From: Pomphorhynchus laevis
Lineage: Eukaryota > Acanthocephala > Palaeacanthocephala > Echinorhynchida > Pomphorhynchidae
NCBI GenBank assembly: GCA_012934845.2
Contig: WNNJ02002459.1
Coordinates: forward strand, 1-64,000
Length of the DNA: 64,000 bases
Direction: 5' to 3'
Position numbers and translations under genes: made by a program. Positions 42,780 to 55,591 of this stretch are shown here, piece by piece (position 1 is the first letter of the stretch; each line of letters starts with the position of its first letter). The notes beneath the pieces are model-generated. The model was not told where the DNA came from. It saw nothing but the letters and a program-made list of their open reading frames with translations, and did no database searches.

Positions 42780-45700
42780 TTAAATAAATAAAAAACGATT
42801 TATTTTAACGTGGCAAATGCGTGCCAGCGCACGCTTACATGACCACAACAAAACAAGACTGTGAATCAGGTGTCGAGAAGGTGTGAACGGAGGAGGTGTT
42901 TGAATATGATAAAGTAGGGGGACCGGCGGACGTCGAGAGGGAGTTGATTCCAGGCGAGTGAGGCGGCGACGAGGAAATAACAATAAACATTTTGAAATTT
43001 GATAAAGAAGTTATAGTAAAATAATAAATTGTAATCAAATACATAAACATATTGATCTGATTACAATAAATCTCAATCAAAGTGCATTATGTCACAATAG
43101 CACGGTACATATCTATAAGCAACTAATTTATCATCATTTTTTAATGTTAAAAACATGTTAACAGTAAATTAATTATATTTTATAAACAAAGCGTCTTGAG
43201 TGACATTGTTAAAGATATTGTTTTAGTATTAAGTAACATTTTTTAAATATTATGAATATATTATTACTTATTCTATTTATTTTTAAAAATTAACAATTAT
43301 CGCTTTCTTAAATGGCATTTTATGAATTTAATAATAGAGTTTTTATCAGAATAAAATATCAGGGCGAAAATACTAATTCTTAAAAATATATCATAACGAT
43401 ATTATTTAATAAATATAAATATGCAGTTATCACAGTATTTTTTTAAATCAACAAAGCGAATAGTGTTGATGCCCCAAATATCAAAACACAGTTTTTAATC
43501 ATTTATAGATTCAAACGAATGAAAATAAATCACGTGTTCAGAAATAAAGCAACAAATTAAGAAACAAGCGTAAATATACAGTTTCAAATCAATCAAATAC
43601 ACAAAATTTATGCTTTATCTTTTATGTATCAAGAAAAACGCGATATACAGGAAGTACATAAGATATTGCAAAGAAATTTCGAATGAAGTTTGTTTACAAA
43701 AAGTATTTTAATGCATTTATATAATTCAAATACAAACTACAGGTTAATATATTAATGTTAGTTAATCAAATTATTGCTTTTTATTTGAGAAAGGTTTCGA
43801 TTATAAGCTTATAGAAATATACAATTATATTAAAAAAATCTCGGTGGTATTGGCAAAAACGAATGATTACGAAAATAATATTCAATCCTTTTAAAGTAAA
43901 TAGAATTGTTATAAACCAGAATCAATAATGTACGTGCTAGCACTTACATATTAGGCACGCTACCGTAGATTGTAAGTGAAAAGTTTGATTCAAATATTGT
44001 GTCTTCGAATTTTCTAAACACAAAAAAGTTAAAAAAATTTATATTCGACAATATTTTAAATAATCTGTAAATCTGATGTTTGCAATACATGACGACTACT
44101 GCTTAAACACCTTTAATTTAATATCTGTAATTAAATACCTTTAGTCTACGCGTACTTACAACAAAGTAACATTACCAAAAATATCCAATAACGAAGTTGA
44201 CAAGATCTTAGTATTGTACAATTCTCTAAACAGATAAAGAATCATTTATTTATAAATCAAACAGAATAATTAAATTATTTGTCGTCTTATTAAAATTTCA
44301 TTCGCAGAAAATATTAAATGCATTTACTATAACAAAATTTCAATCAAATAACAAAATAATAAAAATTGTGAACTTATAACAGTTTATAAATGTATTTTTA
44401 TTCTATAGAAATTGTGCTTTAATAGGAACTGATAAGTTGTCAAAGGTATTGCTATGTTGTCAAAGGTATTGCTATGTTGTCTTTTGTATTAAACATTACA
44501 AAATTGCACAAACATACTTAAGACTAATACAAATCTTAACTACTCCTTGACTTGTATAAATATTACACGTAATGATGGTTACAAACAAAAACCACAGTTT
44601 TACTACTGTAAAGTCCGTAATACCTAAGAAAAAGCTAAATCTCAATATGAGACCGTATCTGTGCGTTAGAATAATGATTTGTTCTTGTTGATGGAAATTA
44701 AAGACACGCGAACATTTATTGTTAAAATTCGTGTACAAGCTATTGATAATTGCGTTCTTATCAAAAAAAGATGTTTTCTCGAAAGAACACGATCGTCGAA
44801 AGCTTGAACATTTTTCTAACTCAGTTTTCTCGTAAAATATAAAATCATCAAACTAAGAAATGATCTTGACACAAAAGCAAATCATGATTACAGATTTATG
44901 CTTACTTTGTATTCGTGCCAAGTGGCAATGTTTTTACTTTTGTTTTCAAAAGTGAAAAATCTCACAAATATCGAAGCTACAATATCATACTTAGCTAACA
45001 TAACAAGGAAAAAATATTTTGTATACTAATTTGAATATGTAAAATTGTTATAATTCGTATGATCATAATATTTTCACATTGTAATATATTATGATAATAT
45101 CGGTATATATTAGAAATGATTCAGCAAGCATCGCTATCTCGACAAGCGCTAATTCGCTATTTTCATTGATATGGATGAAATCAGAGAGCTGAGTGTCTGA
45201 ATTAATACAACAATTTAATTAAAAATACTGATAAATAATTAAATATAAATTAAAATTATATGAGATTTATTAGAATTTATGCTTAAGCAACGATTAAATT
45301 TATAATTAGTATTTAAAACGAAAATCAATTTCAATGAATTGACTAATAAACAATACAAGATGTATTCAAATATGTAATAATAGTAATTATGAATAAAATC
45401 TATGTAAATCATATTTCGGACAATAATAAATCGTTATAATCGTTATTTAATCATAAAGATAGATTTATAACATTTTTAAAAAAATCATTCAAAAATAATT
45501 TGCAGGTGTTTAGGATAATCATAATTCTTAAAGTATTGAGGAAGGCCACGATTTATTATAATATAAATAAACATCATATTGATTTTCTTTTATAAAATTA
45601 ATAATTCTTTAATTATTGATCACAATACTTTGTTTGGCTAACCCGCTAGTATTATTATATCACAAATATATTATCGCATAATAGAACAAATAATGAAAAA

Positions 45701-46720
45701 GCGAAAATCATACCATTTAAATAAACGTAACAGAAACAATAGAATATGATTATATTGACAACAATCAATAAAAATACAAATATCAGTAAACAAATTGCGC
45801 AAAATTAAGATTTGCTCTAACAATATGAATATATTTAACAAAACGTTGGCAATAATTTAGAACTGCAAGTAATGTCGGCTTAATACATTAACACAAAATA
45901 AATATTGAATTTTGCAAAATCCAAATAAATGTAATATTTAAAGAGGTAACGAAATCTACTAATTATAGTATTGAACAATTATATAAAAAAAGATTTTGAA
46001 CAATACGTTTAAGGCTAAGCTATCAAAATTCAACGCTACTTACATTTCTGTTAAGTCACCAGTGAAGGAAAGTGAAGGGTTTGTGGCAAAGACAGATCCG
46101 TACATTTTTCTAATAATGAAAAATTGGCAATTTTATAAACACAAAGGAAGCGTAAAATATCGATAAAATATCTATTATTTAAAATTATTTAAATTATTAA
46201 AAAAGACAATTTTATTTAAGACAATATTTCAATAGTGCATTCAATATAACACTATTTAAGTGTGTGTGAAAATACGTATTGGAGAACTTTCGAAACCTCC
46301 AAAAGTTTGAAAATGTGAAAGCGTATGAGCTGCTTTCAAAAAATTTTAAATCTTATTATTAAACATTTCATTTATTATTGACTATCAACACTATGACACA
46401 ACTGTTAATAATCAATGCAGAAGTAATGATGAGTTCAAAATTACAGGTTACTACGATATAGCAATATATCAAATAATATTTTATAAAGGGATTCATTCAA
46501 AAGTAATTCTATAACATCTAACAATAAAAGTTTCAGCAATTCAAAATGTATTATAATTTTATTTAATTTAAACTCAAAGATATGGATTAAAGAAAATTAA
46601 TTCTTAAACATAACTATATCATAATTACATAACTTATAAACGTAACGTATCAAATAACTTATAAAAGTATCGTTGAATAACAGTAGTAATTATAAAATCA
46701 CAATAATGCAGTAATTTAAA
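42780..46720. repeat. Satellite unit 11 (3,941 bp, more diverged)
   Basis: Clearly more diverged than units 5 to 10. Examples are gtattgtacaattc near 44211, cttataacagtttat near 44374, ttaactactcc near 44537 and catttttaaaaaaatc near 45472. It carries several V-like variants (ctaacataac near 44995, ttcaacgct, cctccaaaag near 46297). Rising divergence fits a position close to the edge of the homogenised block. Confidence 0.95.
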
Positions 46721-49369
46721 TTAAATAAATAAAAAACGATTTATTTTAACGTGGCAAATGCGTGCCAGCGCACGCTTACATGACCACAACAAAACAAGAC
46801 TGTGAATCAGGTGTCGAGAAGGTGTGAACGGAGGAGGTGTTTGAATATGATAAAGTAGGGGGACCGGCGGACGTCGAGAGGGAGTTGATTTCAGGCGAGT
46901 GAGGCGGCGACGAGGAAATAACAATAAACATTTTGAAATTTGATAAAGAAGTTATAGTAAAATAATAAATTGTAATCAAATACATAAACATATTGATCTG
47001 ATTACAAAAAATCTCAATCAAAGTGAATAAGGTCACAATAGCACGGTACATATCTATAAGCAACTAATTTATCATCATTTTTTAATGTTAAAAACATGTT
47101 AACAGTAAATTAATTATATTTTAGAAAAACAAAGCGTCTTGAGTGACATTGTTAAAGATATTGTTTTAGTATTAAGTAACATTTTTTAAATATTATGAAT
47201 ATATTATTACTTATTCTATTTATTTTTAAAAATTAACAATTATCGCTTTCTTAAATGGCATTTTATGAATTTAATAATAGAGTTTTTATCAGAATAAAAT
47301 ATCAGGGCGAAAATACTAATTCTTAAAAATATATCATAACGATATTATTTAATAAATATACAAATGCAGTTATCACAGTATTTTTTTAAATCAACAAAGC
47401 GAATAGTGTTGATGCCCCAAATATCAAAACACAGTTTTTAATCATTTATAGATTCAAACGAATGAAAATAAATCACGTGTTAAGAAATAAAGCAACAAAT
47501 TAAGAAACAAGCGTAAATATACAGTTTCAAATCAATCAAATACACAAAATTTATGCTTTATCTTTTATGTATCAAGAAAAACGCGAGATACAGGAAGTAC
47601 ATAAAATATTGAAAAGAAATTACGAATGAAGTTTGTTTACAAAAAATATTTCAATGCATCTATAAAATTCATTTACAAACTATAGGTTAAAATATTAACG
47701 TTAGTAGATCAACTTATTGCTTTTTATTTGAGAAAGGTTTCGATTATAAGCTTATAGAAATATACAATTATATAAAAAAATCTTGGTGGTATTGGCAAAA
47801 ACGAATGATTACGAAAATAATATTCAATCCTTTTAAAGTAAATAGAATTGTTATAAACCAGAATCAATAATGTACGTGCTAGCACTTACATATTAGGCAC
47901 GCTACCGTAGATTGTAAGTGAAAAGTTTGATTCAAATATTGTGTCTTCGAATTTTCTAAACACAAAAAAAGTTAAAAAATTATAAATATTAAATAAAAAA
48001 ATTACAAACATTAAATCTGTAAATTTAATGTTTGCAATAAAAGACGACTACTGCTTAAACACTTTTAATTTAATATCTGTAATTAAATACCTGTAGTCTA
48101 CGCGTACTTACAACAAAGTAAGATTACCAAAAATATCCAATAACGAAGTTGACAAGATCATAGTATTGCTAAATTCTCTAAACAGATAAAGAATCATACA
48201 TTTATAAATCAAACAGAATAATTAAATTATTTGTCGTCCTATTAAAATTTCATTCGCGGAAAATATTAAATGCATATATTATTATAAAATTTTAATTAAA
48301 TAACAAAATTATAAAATAGTGTAAACTTATGACCGATTATAAATGTATTTTTTCTATAGAAATTGTGCTTTAAAAGGAACTGATATGTTGTCAAAGGTAT
48401 TGCTATGCTGTCTTTTGTATTAAACATTACAAAATTGCACAAACATACTTAAGACTAATACAAATCTAAACGACTCCTTGACTTGTATAACTATTACACG
48501 TAATGATGGTTACAAACAAAAACCACAGTTTGACTACTGTAAAGTCCGTAATACGTAAGAAATAGCTAAATCTCAATATGAGACCTAAGTTGTGCGTTAC
48601 AATAATGATTTGTTCTTGATGATGGAAATTAAAGACACGCGAAGATTTATTGTTGAAATTCGTGTACAAGCTATTGATAATTGCGTTCTTATCAAAAAAA
48701 GATGTTTTCTCGAAAGAACGCGATCGTCGAAAGCTTGAACAGTTTTCTAACTAAGCTTTCTCGTAAAATATAATATTATCAAACTAAGAAATGTTATTGA
48801 CACAAGAGCAAATCATGATTACTGATTCATGCATACTTTGTATTCGTGCCAAGTGGCAATGTTTTTACTTTTGTTTTCAAAAGTGAAAAATCTCACAAAT
48901 ATCGAAGGTACAATATCATACTTAGCTAACATAACAAGGAAAAAATATTTTGTATACTAATTTAAAATGTAAAATTGTTATAATTCGTATGATCATAATA
49001 TTTTCACATTGTAATATATTATGATATTATCCGTATATATTAGAAATGATTCAGCAGGCATCGCTATCTCGACAAGCGCTAATTCGCTATTTTCATTGAT
49101 ATGGATGAAATCAGAGAGCTGAGTGTCTGAATTAATACAACAATTTAATTATAAATACTGATAAATAATTAAATATAAATTAAAATTATATGAGATTTTT
49201 TACAATTTATGCTTAAGCAACGATAAAATTTATAATTAGTATTTAAAACGAAAATCAATTTCAATGAATTGACTAATAAACAATCCAGATGTATTCAAAT
49301 ATGTAATAATAGTAATTATGAATAAAATCTATGTAGATCATATTTCGGACAATATGAATACAGTTTGAG

Positions 49370-50062
49370 TCAAATTTTACAAACACGTAAAGAAATAATT
49401 AACCTCTTCGTATAATGTCCAGAATCGATAGCGTTAGACTTCCTCCTCTTCGTTATCACTACTTTAGATAGCGCCTGATCACCTAGAATATCTGAATCAA
49501 CCGATCCACTGACAACTAGCCGGCCTTTTTCAGGTATCATCTGTTTGTTTATAGTGGGCGTGATTATTTGATCTGTTTCACAAAAGTCAGTTAATAATTC
49601 TGTTTCATAATTAAAACTTCCGTTCGATTCATGATTATCACTATTTGCGTTCGATAAACAGTCAGTTAATTCAGAATCAGATAATGTTTGTACGTCATGT
49701 GTCATATAATCGACGGTCTGTTTACTAATTTCGGTTTCTGACTGTGAGTTTATAGGTAACGATTCAGGATCACCAGCGTCGTTATTATTTGATGAATTGT
49801 CACCTTGTTGCAGAAAGGTGTCAAAATGTGGCTTAATTTTGCTTGAAAGACTTTGTGGCTTTACTGTGATTGCAGAGCTCAATACTTTTAGTGTGAATTT
49901 TCCGTTTTCTTCTATAAGTGCACAATCTCTGTATGAACACAATTTATGAGTTCCTGTAAAAACTGACGTATCGACACTGGATCCTGGTATATTAGCTAGC
50001 GTGACAATTACTTCATTTGTATTGCTAAATTCAATGTATCCAAGAGCGGACTGATCAATTGA
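49370..50062 (-). pseudogene. EAF-like (ELL-associated factor) gene fragment, copy 1
   Basis: The minus-strand frame is open for 230 codons from the LINE stop. Codons 10-70 match the EAF N-terminal domain as I remember it: NEVIVTLANIPGS, then VFTG, YRDCALIEENGKFTL and LSSAITVK, against vertebrate NEVTVTLPNIEGS, VFKG, Y.K.C.LI, LEKLSS and I.VK. EAF proteins bind ELL elongation factors in the nucleus. A serine/aspartate-rich middle (codons 127-143, LSDSELTDCLSNANSDN) and a basic KRRK (about 205-208) follow, also EAF-like in character. The first 40 or so residues of a normal EAF are absent and no intron interrupts the domain, suggesting a processed copy. No own start codon is visible. Probably not functional. 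Confidence 0.72.
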
Positions 50063-51268
50063 CTATGGAAGAGAGTCAACTGCCAGATCAAGTGCCTGGA
50101 AGGGGTTCATTCTTCGTGTGGGATTCTCCATTATGGGGATAGACATCTCGTAATACGGTCGGTTTAACATATCAATGCTAGATAATATAGCTTTTGAATT
50201 TGCTCTCATGAGTGCTATTGATATTCGTTAAAAGAGCCGTGCAGATGCGATGCTGTATGGTATAGATGATCGAATTGCTAAGTATCGGGCGATTCGCCTG
50301 ATGATTTTCCCCCCTTCCACATTCCAACCGCCGTAACACTCCAAGACTGCAGGTATGAAGTTATATCCCGCCTCAATCATTTTAGCACGGTACTTTCTAT
50401 CTTTGACCGATATGCGTACTGCGCAGCTGCGTAACCAGGCACATAAGCTGACTGTCAAAGAAAAGATTTCTGTAGTGGATGTGTTACCGCGAAGTCTATA
50501 GCATCTGAAGGATCCCTGTAGATCAGAATATCGGCTGGCCGTTCTTGAAGATTTTGGACAAGGTTGCGAACCTCGCAACCCACATGCATTCCTGCTGATT
50601 GTGCCGCCTGGAGAACGACGTCACGAATTGCATTATGACGCATTCCTGGAAAACCACCGTAGTTGCAAGTTTGTGCATGGAAGCCCTCAGCATCTGCGTT
50701 TCGAAAACATCGACTACAACGGTAGTCACTTGGAGCAATTTGCAGACCTAACCACATTCTTAAAAGAATTGTAAATTCTTGGTCGGTAAGAGCTAGGCCG
50801 AGACTTCGATTTGGGGCGCATTGTAACCATGCGTTCGCATGTGGCTGTGATACCGCTATTAGTCTGGCCCTTGTCCGATCATCTCCAGTGTCTAATAGAT
50901 TTTTACGCTTCTCTGAGTCAATTTTGAACGATATTTGATGTAGTCTAGTGGATGAAGCCTGTTGTTCCACTTCTGCTCCGTGTAGCGCAAGTATTTCATT
51001 CGCGTTTACAAAGCCCGGAAATGTATTTGGATCCTGGTTCACAAACGCGGCCACTGTGCTGACGCTTGCTGCAAAGGCTGCCGCTCTGTGTTTGTTTGTA
51101 CTCCTAAGTCCCAGACCGCCCATTTTTAGTAGGAGCTCAACTTGAGATCGTGTTCGCGCTGACAGTTGTATTGAAGCGATGATTTCCATCGCCCGTATCA
51201 CACCATTATCAAACTGCTTACAGAAAAGTTCGGTGCTTGCTGGATCTACATTGCTATCGAATATAACG
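50063..51268 (-). mobile_element. LINE C-terminal fragment with CCHC finger and restriction-like endonuclease signature, copy 1
   Basis: The main frame (to 50455) holds GGLGLRS at codons 57-63, WLQ near 154, a C-x2-C-x9-H-x3-C finger (C191, C194, H204, C208), RHN at 217-219, a glutamate at 239 and RPADILIY near 250 followed by AIDFAVTHP. The next block (50063 to about 50400) contains KDRKY. CCHC, then RHN, then a P-D...D...K-x2-KY pattern is the layout of the restriction-like endonuclease at the C-terminus of R2/NeSL/CRE-type LINEs, and I assign it there tentatively. The reverse transcriptase core is missing (5' truncation). In this copy the two blocks are out of frame with each other. It ends with TAG at 50063-50065, directly against the EAF-like piece. 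Confidence 0.65.
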
Positions 51269-51753
51269 ATATGAATCGTTATAATCATTATTTAATCATA
51301 AAGACAGATTTATAAAAACTTTGAAAAAGTCATGCAAAAATAATTTGCATGTGTTTGGGATAATCATAATTCTCAAAGTATTTTGGTAAGCCACGATTTA
51401 TTATAATATTAATAAACATCACATTTATCTTCTTATATAAAATAAATAATTCTTTAATTATTGATCACAATACTTTGTTTGGCTAAACCGCTAGTATTAT
51501 AATATCGCAAATATATTATCGCATAATTGAACAAATAATGAAAAAGTGAAAATCATACCATTTAATTAAACGTAACAGAAACGATAGAACATGATTATAT
51601 TGACAACAATCAATAAAAATACAAATATCAGGAAACAAATTGCGCAAAATTAAGATTTGCTCTAACAATATGAATTAGCATAAATTAAAATAATCTTTAA
51701 CAGAACGTTGGCAATAATTTAGAACTGCAAGTAATGTCGGCTTAATACATTAA

Positions 51754-52122
51754 CACAAAATAAATATTGAATTTTGCAAAATCCAAATAAATGTAATATT
51801 TAAAGAGGTAACGAAATCTACTAATTATAGTATTGAACAATTATATAAAAAAAAGATTTTGAACAAAAAGTTTAAGGCTAAGCTATCAAAATTCAACGCT
51901 ACTTACACTTCTGTAAAGTCACCAGTGAAGGAAAGTGAAGGGTTTGTGGCAAAGACAGATCCGTACATTTTTCTAATAATAAACAATTGGCAATTTTGTA
52001 AAAACAAAGAAAGCGTAAAAATATCGATAAAATATCTAGTATTTAAAATTAATTTAATTATTAAAAAAGACAATTTTATGAAAAATTGTGAAAAGCACTA
52101 TTTCGATAGTTCATTGATATAA
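51754..52122 (+). pseudogene. 122-codon stop-free frame in V unit 1 (unrecognised)
   Basis: This is the V-type form of the frame at 18282-18557. It is open from TAA (51751) to TAA (52120) with no early ATG; a TTG at 51859 gives an 87-codon sub-frame. The core reads VKSPVKESEGFVAKTDPYIF as in standard units. One extra A near 52017 carries the frame past the standard stop into a lysine-rich end. The C-terminal third is AT-driven and probably meaningless. The shared core looks like old coding sequence; the protein is not recognised. Confidence 0.4.
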
Positions 52123-52713
52123 CAAAATTGAAGTGTGTATGAAAATACGTATTGGAGAACTTTCGAAACCTCCAAAATTTCTAACATGTAAAAGCGTATG
52201 AGCTGCTTTCAAGAAAAATTTAAAACTTATTTTTAAAAATTTCATTTATTATTAACTATCAACGCTATGACACAACTGTCAATAATCAATACAAATGTAA
52301 TGATGAGTTCAAAATAACAAGTTAGTACGTTAACAAAAATATTTTTTAAATATTTAGTGACATTTTTTAAATAGTATGAATATATTATTACTTATTTCAT
52401 TTATTTTTAAAAATTCATAATTATCCGTTTCTTAAATGGCTTTGTATGAATTTAATAATAGAGTATTTATCACGTTTTTGTAATATTTAAAATATATCAG
52501 AATACAATATTAGGTCGAAAATATTCATTTTTATAAAATACAACAGTACGATAATATTTATTAAATATGAATATGCAGTTATCACATTATTTCTTTAAAA
52601 TCAACAAAACGTATCGTGTTATGCTCAAATATAAAAACACAGTTTTTAATCATTTATCAGATTCAAACAAATGAAAATAAATCACGTGCTAAGAAATAAA
52701 GCAAAACATTTAT

Positions 52714-53747
52714 AAACAAGCGTATATATATCTCGTATATATCCAAAACAACAAGCAATACATAACATCAATCTCACAGACTAAAATCTACAAGTCGTTG
52801 CTCCAATCTGTTGTCGGAATTCTGCGTTAACTTCTTTCAACGATCTTTGTATATTGATCGTCGGGCAAGCCAAAATGTGTTCTCCGGTTTGAATGACGAC
52901 GCAGTCGCAGTTTGATGATGTTACAAGCCGTGCTCTGAAATAAAACCTCTGTATCGACCGTATACGGAACGTAGCCTGTTTAGCTGTACCCAGTGTGAAC
53001 GGGTCAAATCGTTACAGATCGGAGATAGTGACACATTAGGAACAAACCTGCGTAGTTGGGATGTTGACTTCTTCCATCTTTGTTGCCACCTCCTACATAC
53101 AAGCTCATCAATTCCGTTCGTGTTAATTAGATTAAGCAGAGTTCTGACACGTCTGCTGAACGGATGTCGTGATTTGAGGCAGAGTTTGACAACAGGGATT
53201 GGTAAGGTGTTCAGGGATCGGCTTGCTGAGACACAGATTTCGTCCCGCCTTATATCGACTGGTGGTATACCAGATGACACTGGAAGTAAGTCGATTGGTG
53301 TTAGCCTTATTGCTCCACTGATTAATATCATTGCCCCGTTAAGACTTGCGTCAACTTTCTTGACATGTGTGCTTCAAGACCATACCGGGGCCGCATATTC
53401 AGCAGCCGAGTAACATAGGCCAATACAGACGTTCGCAGTGTATGGAAGCTTGAAACCCAATTGATTCCGCCCAGACGGAAAATAATATTGCAGCGTGACC
53501 GCATTTTTCCTGAGATAGATTTAATGTGTTGCCTCTAAAATAGTGTGCGATCAAGAGTGACTCCGAGATACGTTGGATGATTCACATTAGGCAATCTGGT
53601 ACCGTCAAGAGATACAGTCAATGTAGCATCAACTTTGTAATTATTGAGATGAAATAAAGATACTACCGTCTTATCAATGTTAAGTCGAAGATGCCACTTT
53701 TTGAAATATCCGGATAGTATACTTATATCGGCAGAGAAACAAGCGTA
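52714..53747 (-). mobile_element. 5'-truncated jockey/CR1-like LINE insertion with 11-bp direct repeats, copy 1
   Basis: The direct repeat aaacaagcgta lies at 52714-52724 and 53737-53747, flanking 1,012 bp. On the minus strand the insert starts inside the reverse transcriptase, after the catalytic box: ILSGYFKKWHLRLNIDKTVV, then NHPTYLGVTLDRTLF (53535-53736), the usual thumb region of a large animal LINE group. A second block (52921-53331) has RLTPIDLLPVSSGIPPVDIRR and WVQLNRLRS near its end. A third frame (about 52776-52917) holds C-x-C-x7-H-x3-C (CDC...HILAC), the terminal zinc knuckle. Several frame changes separate the blocks. The 3' end is a TA-rich tail, not poly-A. A typical dead-on-arrival LINE copy. 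Confidence 0.8.
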
Positions 53748-55591
53748 AATATACAGTTTCAAATCAATCAAATACACATAATTTATGCTAAATCTTTTAT
53801 GTATCAAGAAAAACGCGAGATACAGGAAGTACATAAAATATTGAAAAGAAATTACGAATGAAGTTTGTTTACAAAAAATATTTCAATGCATCTATAAAAT
53901 TCATTTACAAACTATATGTTAAAATATTAACGTTAGTAGATCAACTTATTGCTTTTTATTTGAGAAAGGTTTCGATTATAAGCTTATAGAAATATACAAT
54001 TATATAAAAAAATCTTGGTGGTATTGGCAAAAACGAATGATTACGAAAATAATATTCAATCCTTTTAAAGTAAATAGAATTTTTATAAACCAGAATCAAT
54101 AATGTACGTGTTAGCACTTACATATTAGGCACGCTACCGTAGATTGTAAGTGAAAAGTTTGATTCAAATATTGTGTCTTCGAATTTTCTAAACACAAAAA
54201 AAGTTAAAAAATTATAAATATTAAATAAAAAAATTACAAACATTAAATCTGTAAATTTAATGTTTGCAATAAAAGACGACCAATGCTTAAACACCTTCAA
54301 TTAAATATCTGTAATAAAATACCTTTCGTCTACGCGTACTTACAACAGAGTAACATTACCAAAAATATCCAATAACGAAGTTGACAAGATCATAGTATTG
54401 CTAAATTCTCTAAACAGATAAAGAATCATTCAATTATAAATCAAACAGAATAATTAAATTATTTGTCGTCCTATTAAAATTTCATTCGCGGAAAATATTA
54501 AATGCATATATTATTATAAAATTTTAATTAAATAACAAAATTATAAAATAGTGTAAACTTATGACCGATTATAAATGTATTTTTTCTATAGAAATTGTGC
54601 TTTAAAAGGAACTGATATGTTGTCAAAGGTATTGCTATGCTGTCTTTTGTATTAAACATTATAAAATTGCACAAACATACTTAAGACTAATACAAATCTA
54701 AACGACTCCTTGACTTGTATAACTATTACACGTAATGATGGTTACAAACAAAAACCACAGTTTGACTACTGTAAAGTCCGTAATACGTAAGAAATAGCTA
54801 AATCTCAATATGAGACCTAAGTTGTGCGTTACAATAATGATTTGTTCTTGATGATGGAAATTAAAGACACGCGAAGATTTATTGTTGAAATTCGTGTACA
54901 AGCTATTGATAATTGCGTTCTTATCAAAAAAAGATGTTTTCTCGAAAGAACGCGATCGTCGAAAGCTTGAACAGTTTTCTAACTAAGCTTTCTCGTAAAA
55001 TATAATATTATCAAACTAAGAAATGTTATTGACACAAGAGCAAATCATGATTACTGATTCATGCATACTTTGTATTCGTGCCAAGTAACAATGTTTTTAC
55101 TTTTGTTTTCAAAAGTGAAAAATCTCACAAATATCGAAGGTACAATATCATACTTAGCTAACATAACAAGGAAAAAATATTTTGTATACTAATTTAAAAT
55201 GTAAAATTGTTATAATTCGTATGATCATAATATTTTCACATTGTAATATATTATGATATTATCCGTATATATTAGAAATGATTCAGCAGGCATCGCTATC
55301 TCGACAAGCGCTAATTCGCTATTTTCATTGATATGGATGAAATCAGAGAGCTGAGTGTCTGAATTAATACAACAATTTAATTATAAATACTGATAAATAA
55401 TTAAATATAAATTAAAATTATATGAGATTTTTTACAATTTATGCTTAAGCAACGATAAAATTTATAATTAGTATTTAAAACGAAAAACAATTTCAATGAA
55501 TTGACTAATAAACAATCCAGATGTATTCAAATATGTAATAATAGTAATTATGAATAAAATCTATGTAGATCAAATTTCGGACAATATGAAT

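Larger units (their letters stand above)
49352..51276 (-). mobile_element. Chimeric retroposed insert (LINE part plus EAF-like gene part) with 8-bp direct repeats
   Basis: Satellite sequence stops at 49351 and resumes at 51277 near aatcgttataatc. The insert (49360-51268, 1,909 bp) is flanked by atatgaat at 49352-49359 and 51269-51276, which fits a target-site duplication; the uninterrupted units read ataataaat here. The insert is noticeably more GC-rich than the satellite. Both parts read on the minus strand: first a LINE C-terminal fragment (50063-51268), then an EAF-like fragment (49370-50062). No poly-A tail is visible at the low-coordinate (3') end. Same-place copies lie at 55592-57500 and 61801-63710, so this was a single insertion amplified with the unit. 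Confidence 0.75.
46721..53736. repeat. Transition unit: standard start joined to first V-type unit
   Basis: The first 860 bp follow the standard unit, including the LINE tail (46807-46911). From about 47,580 the sequence matches V2 and V3 instead (acgcgagatacagg, then ttcaatgcatctataaaattc near 47650). The unit then carries the chimeric insert (49360-51268), the stop-free plus frame (51754-52122), the about 710-bp deletion near 52333 and the jockey-like LINE (52725-53736). Standard sequence and V sequence therefore meet inside this unit. Confidence 0.9.

Noticed and set aside
299-47580. CENP-B box or telomere-like repeats in the satellite
   Set aside because: No match to the TTCG....A..CGGG core or to TTAGG/TTAGGG runs was seen while reading.
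50523-50738. 71-codon frame starting MLQVTTVVVDVFETQM as a small protein
   Set aside because: It is an out-of-frame shadow of the LINE finger and RPAD block on the same strand.
50948-51145. Plus-strand frame starting MDEACCSTSAPCSAS as a cysteine-rich secreted peptide
   Set aside because: It is antisense to the LINE fragment, which has clear motifs on the minus strand; same at 57180 and 63390.
53120-53413. Plus-strand frame starting MLIRLSRVLTRLLNG as a gene
   Set aside because: Antisense to the jockey-like LINE C-terminal block, whose minus-strand reading has the family motifs.
49360-53736. Retrovirus or LTR element as the source of the inserts
   Set aside because: No terminal repeats of useful length, gag, protease or integrase motifs were seen; the motifs are those of LINE C-termini and the flanking repeats are short target-site types.
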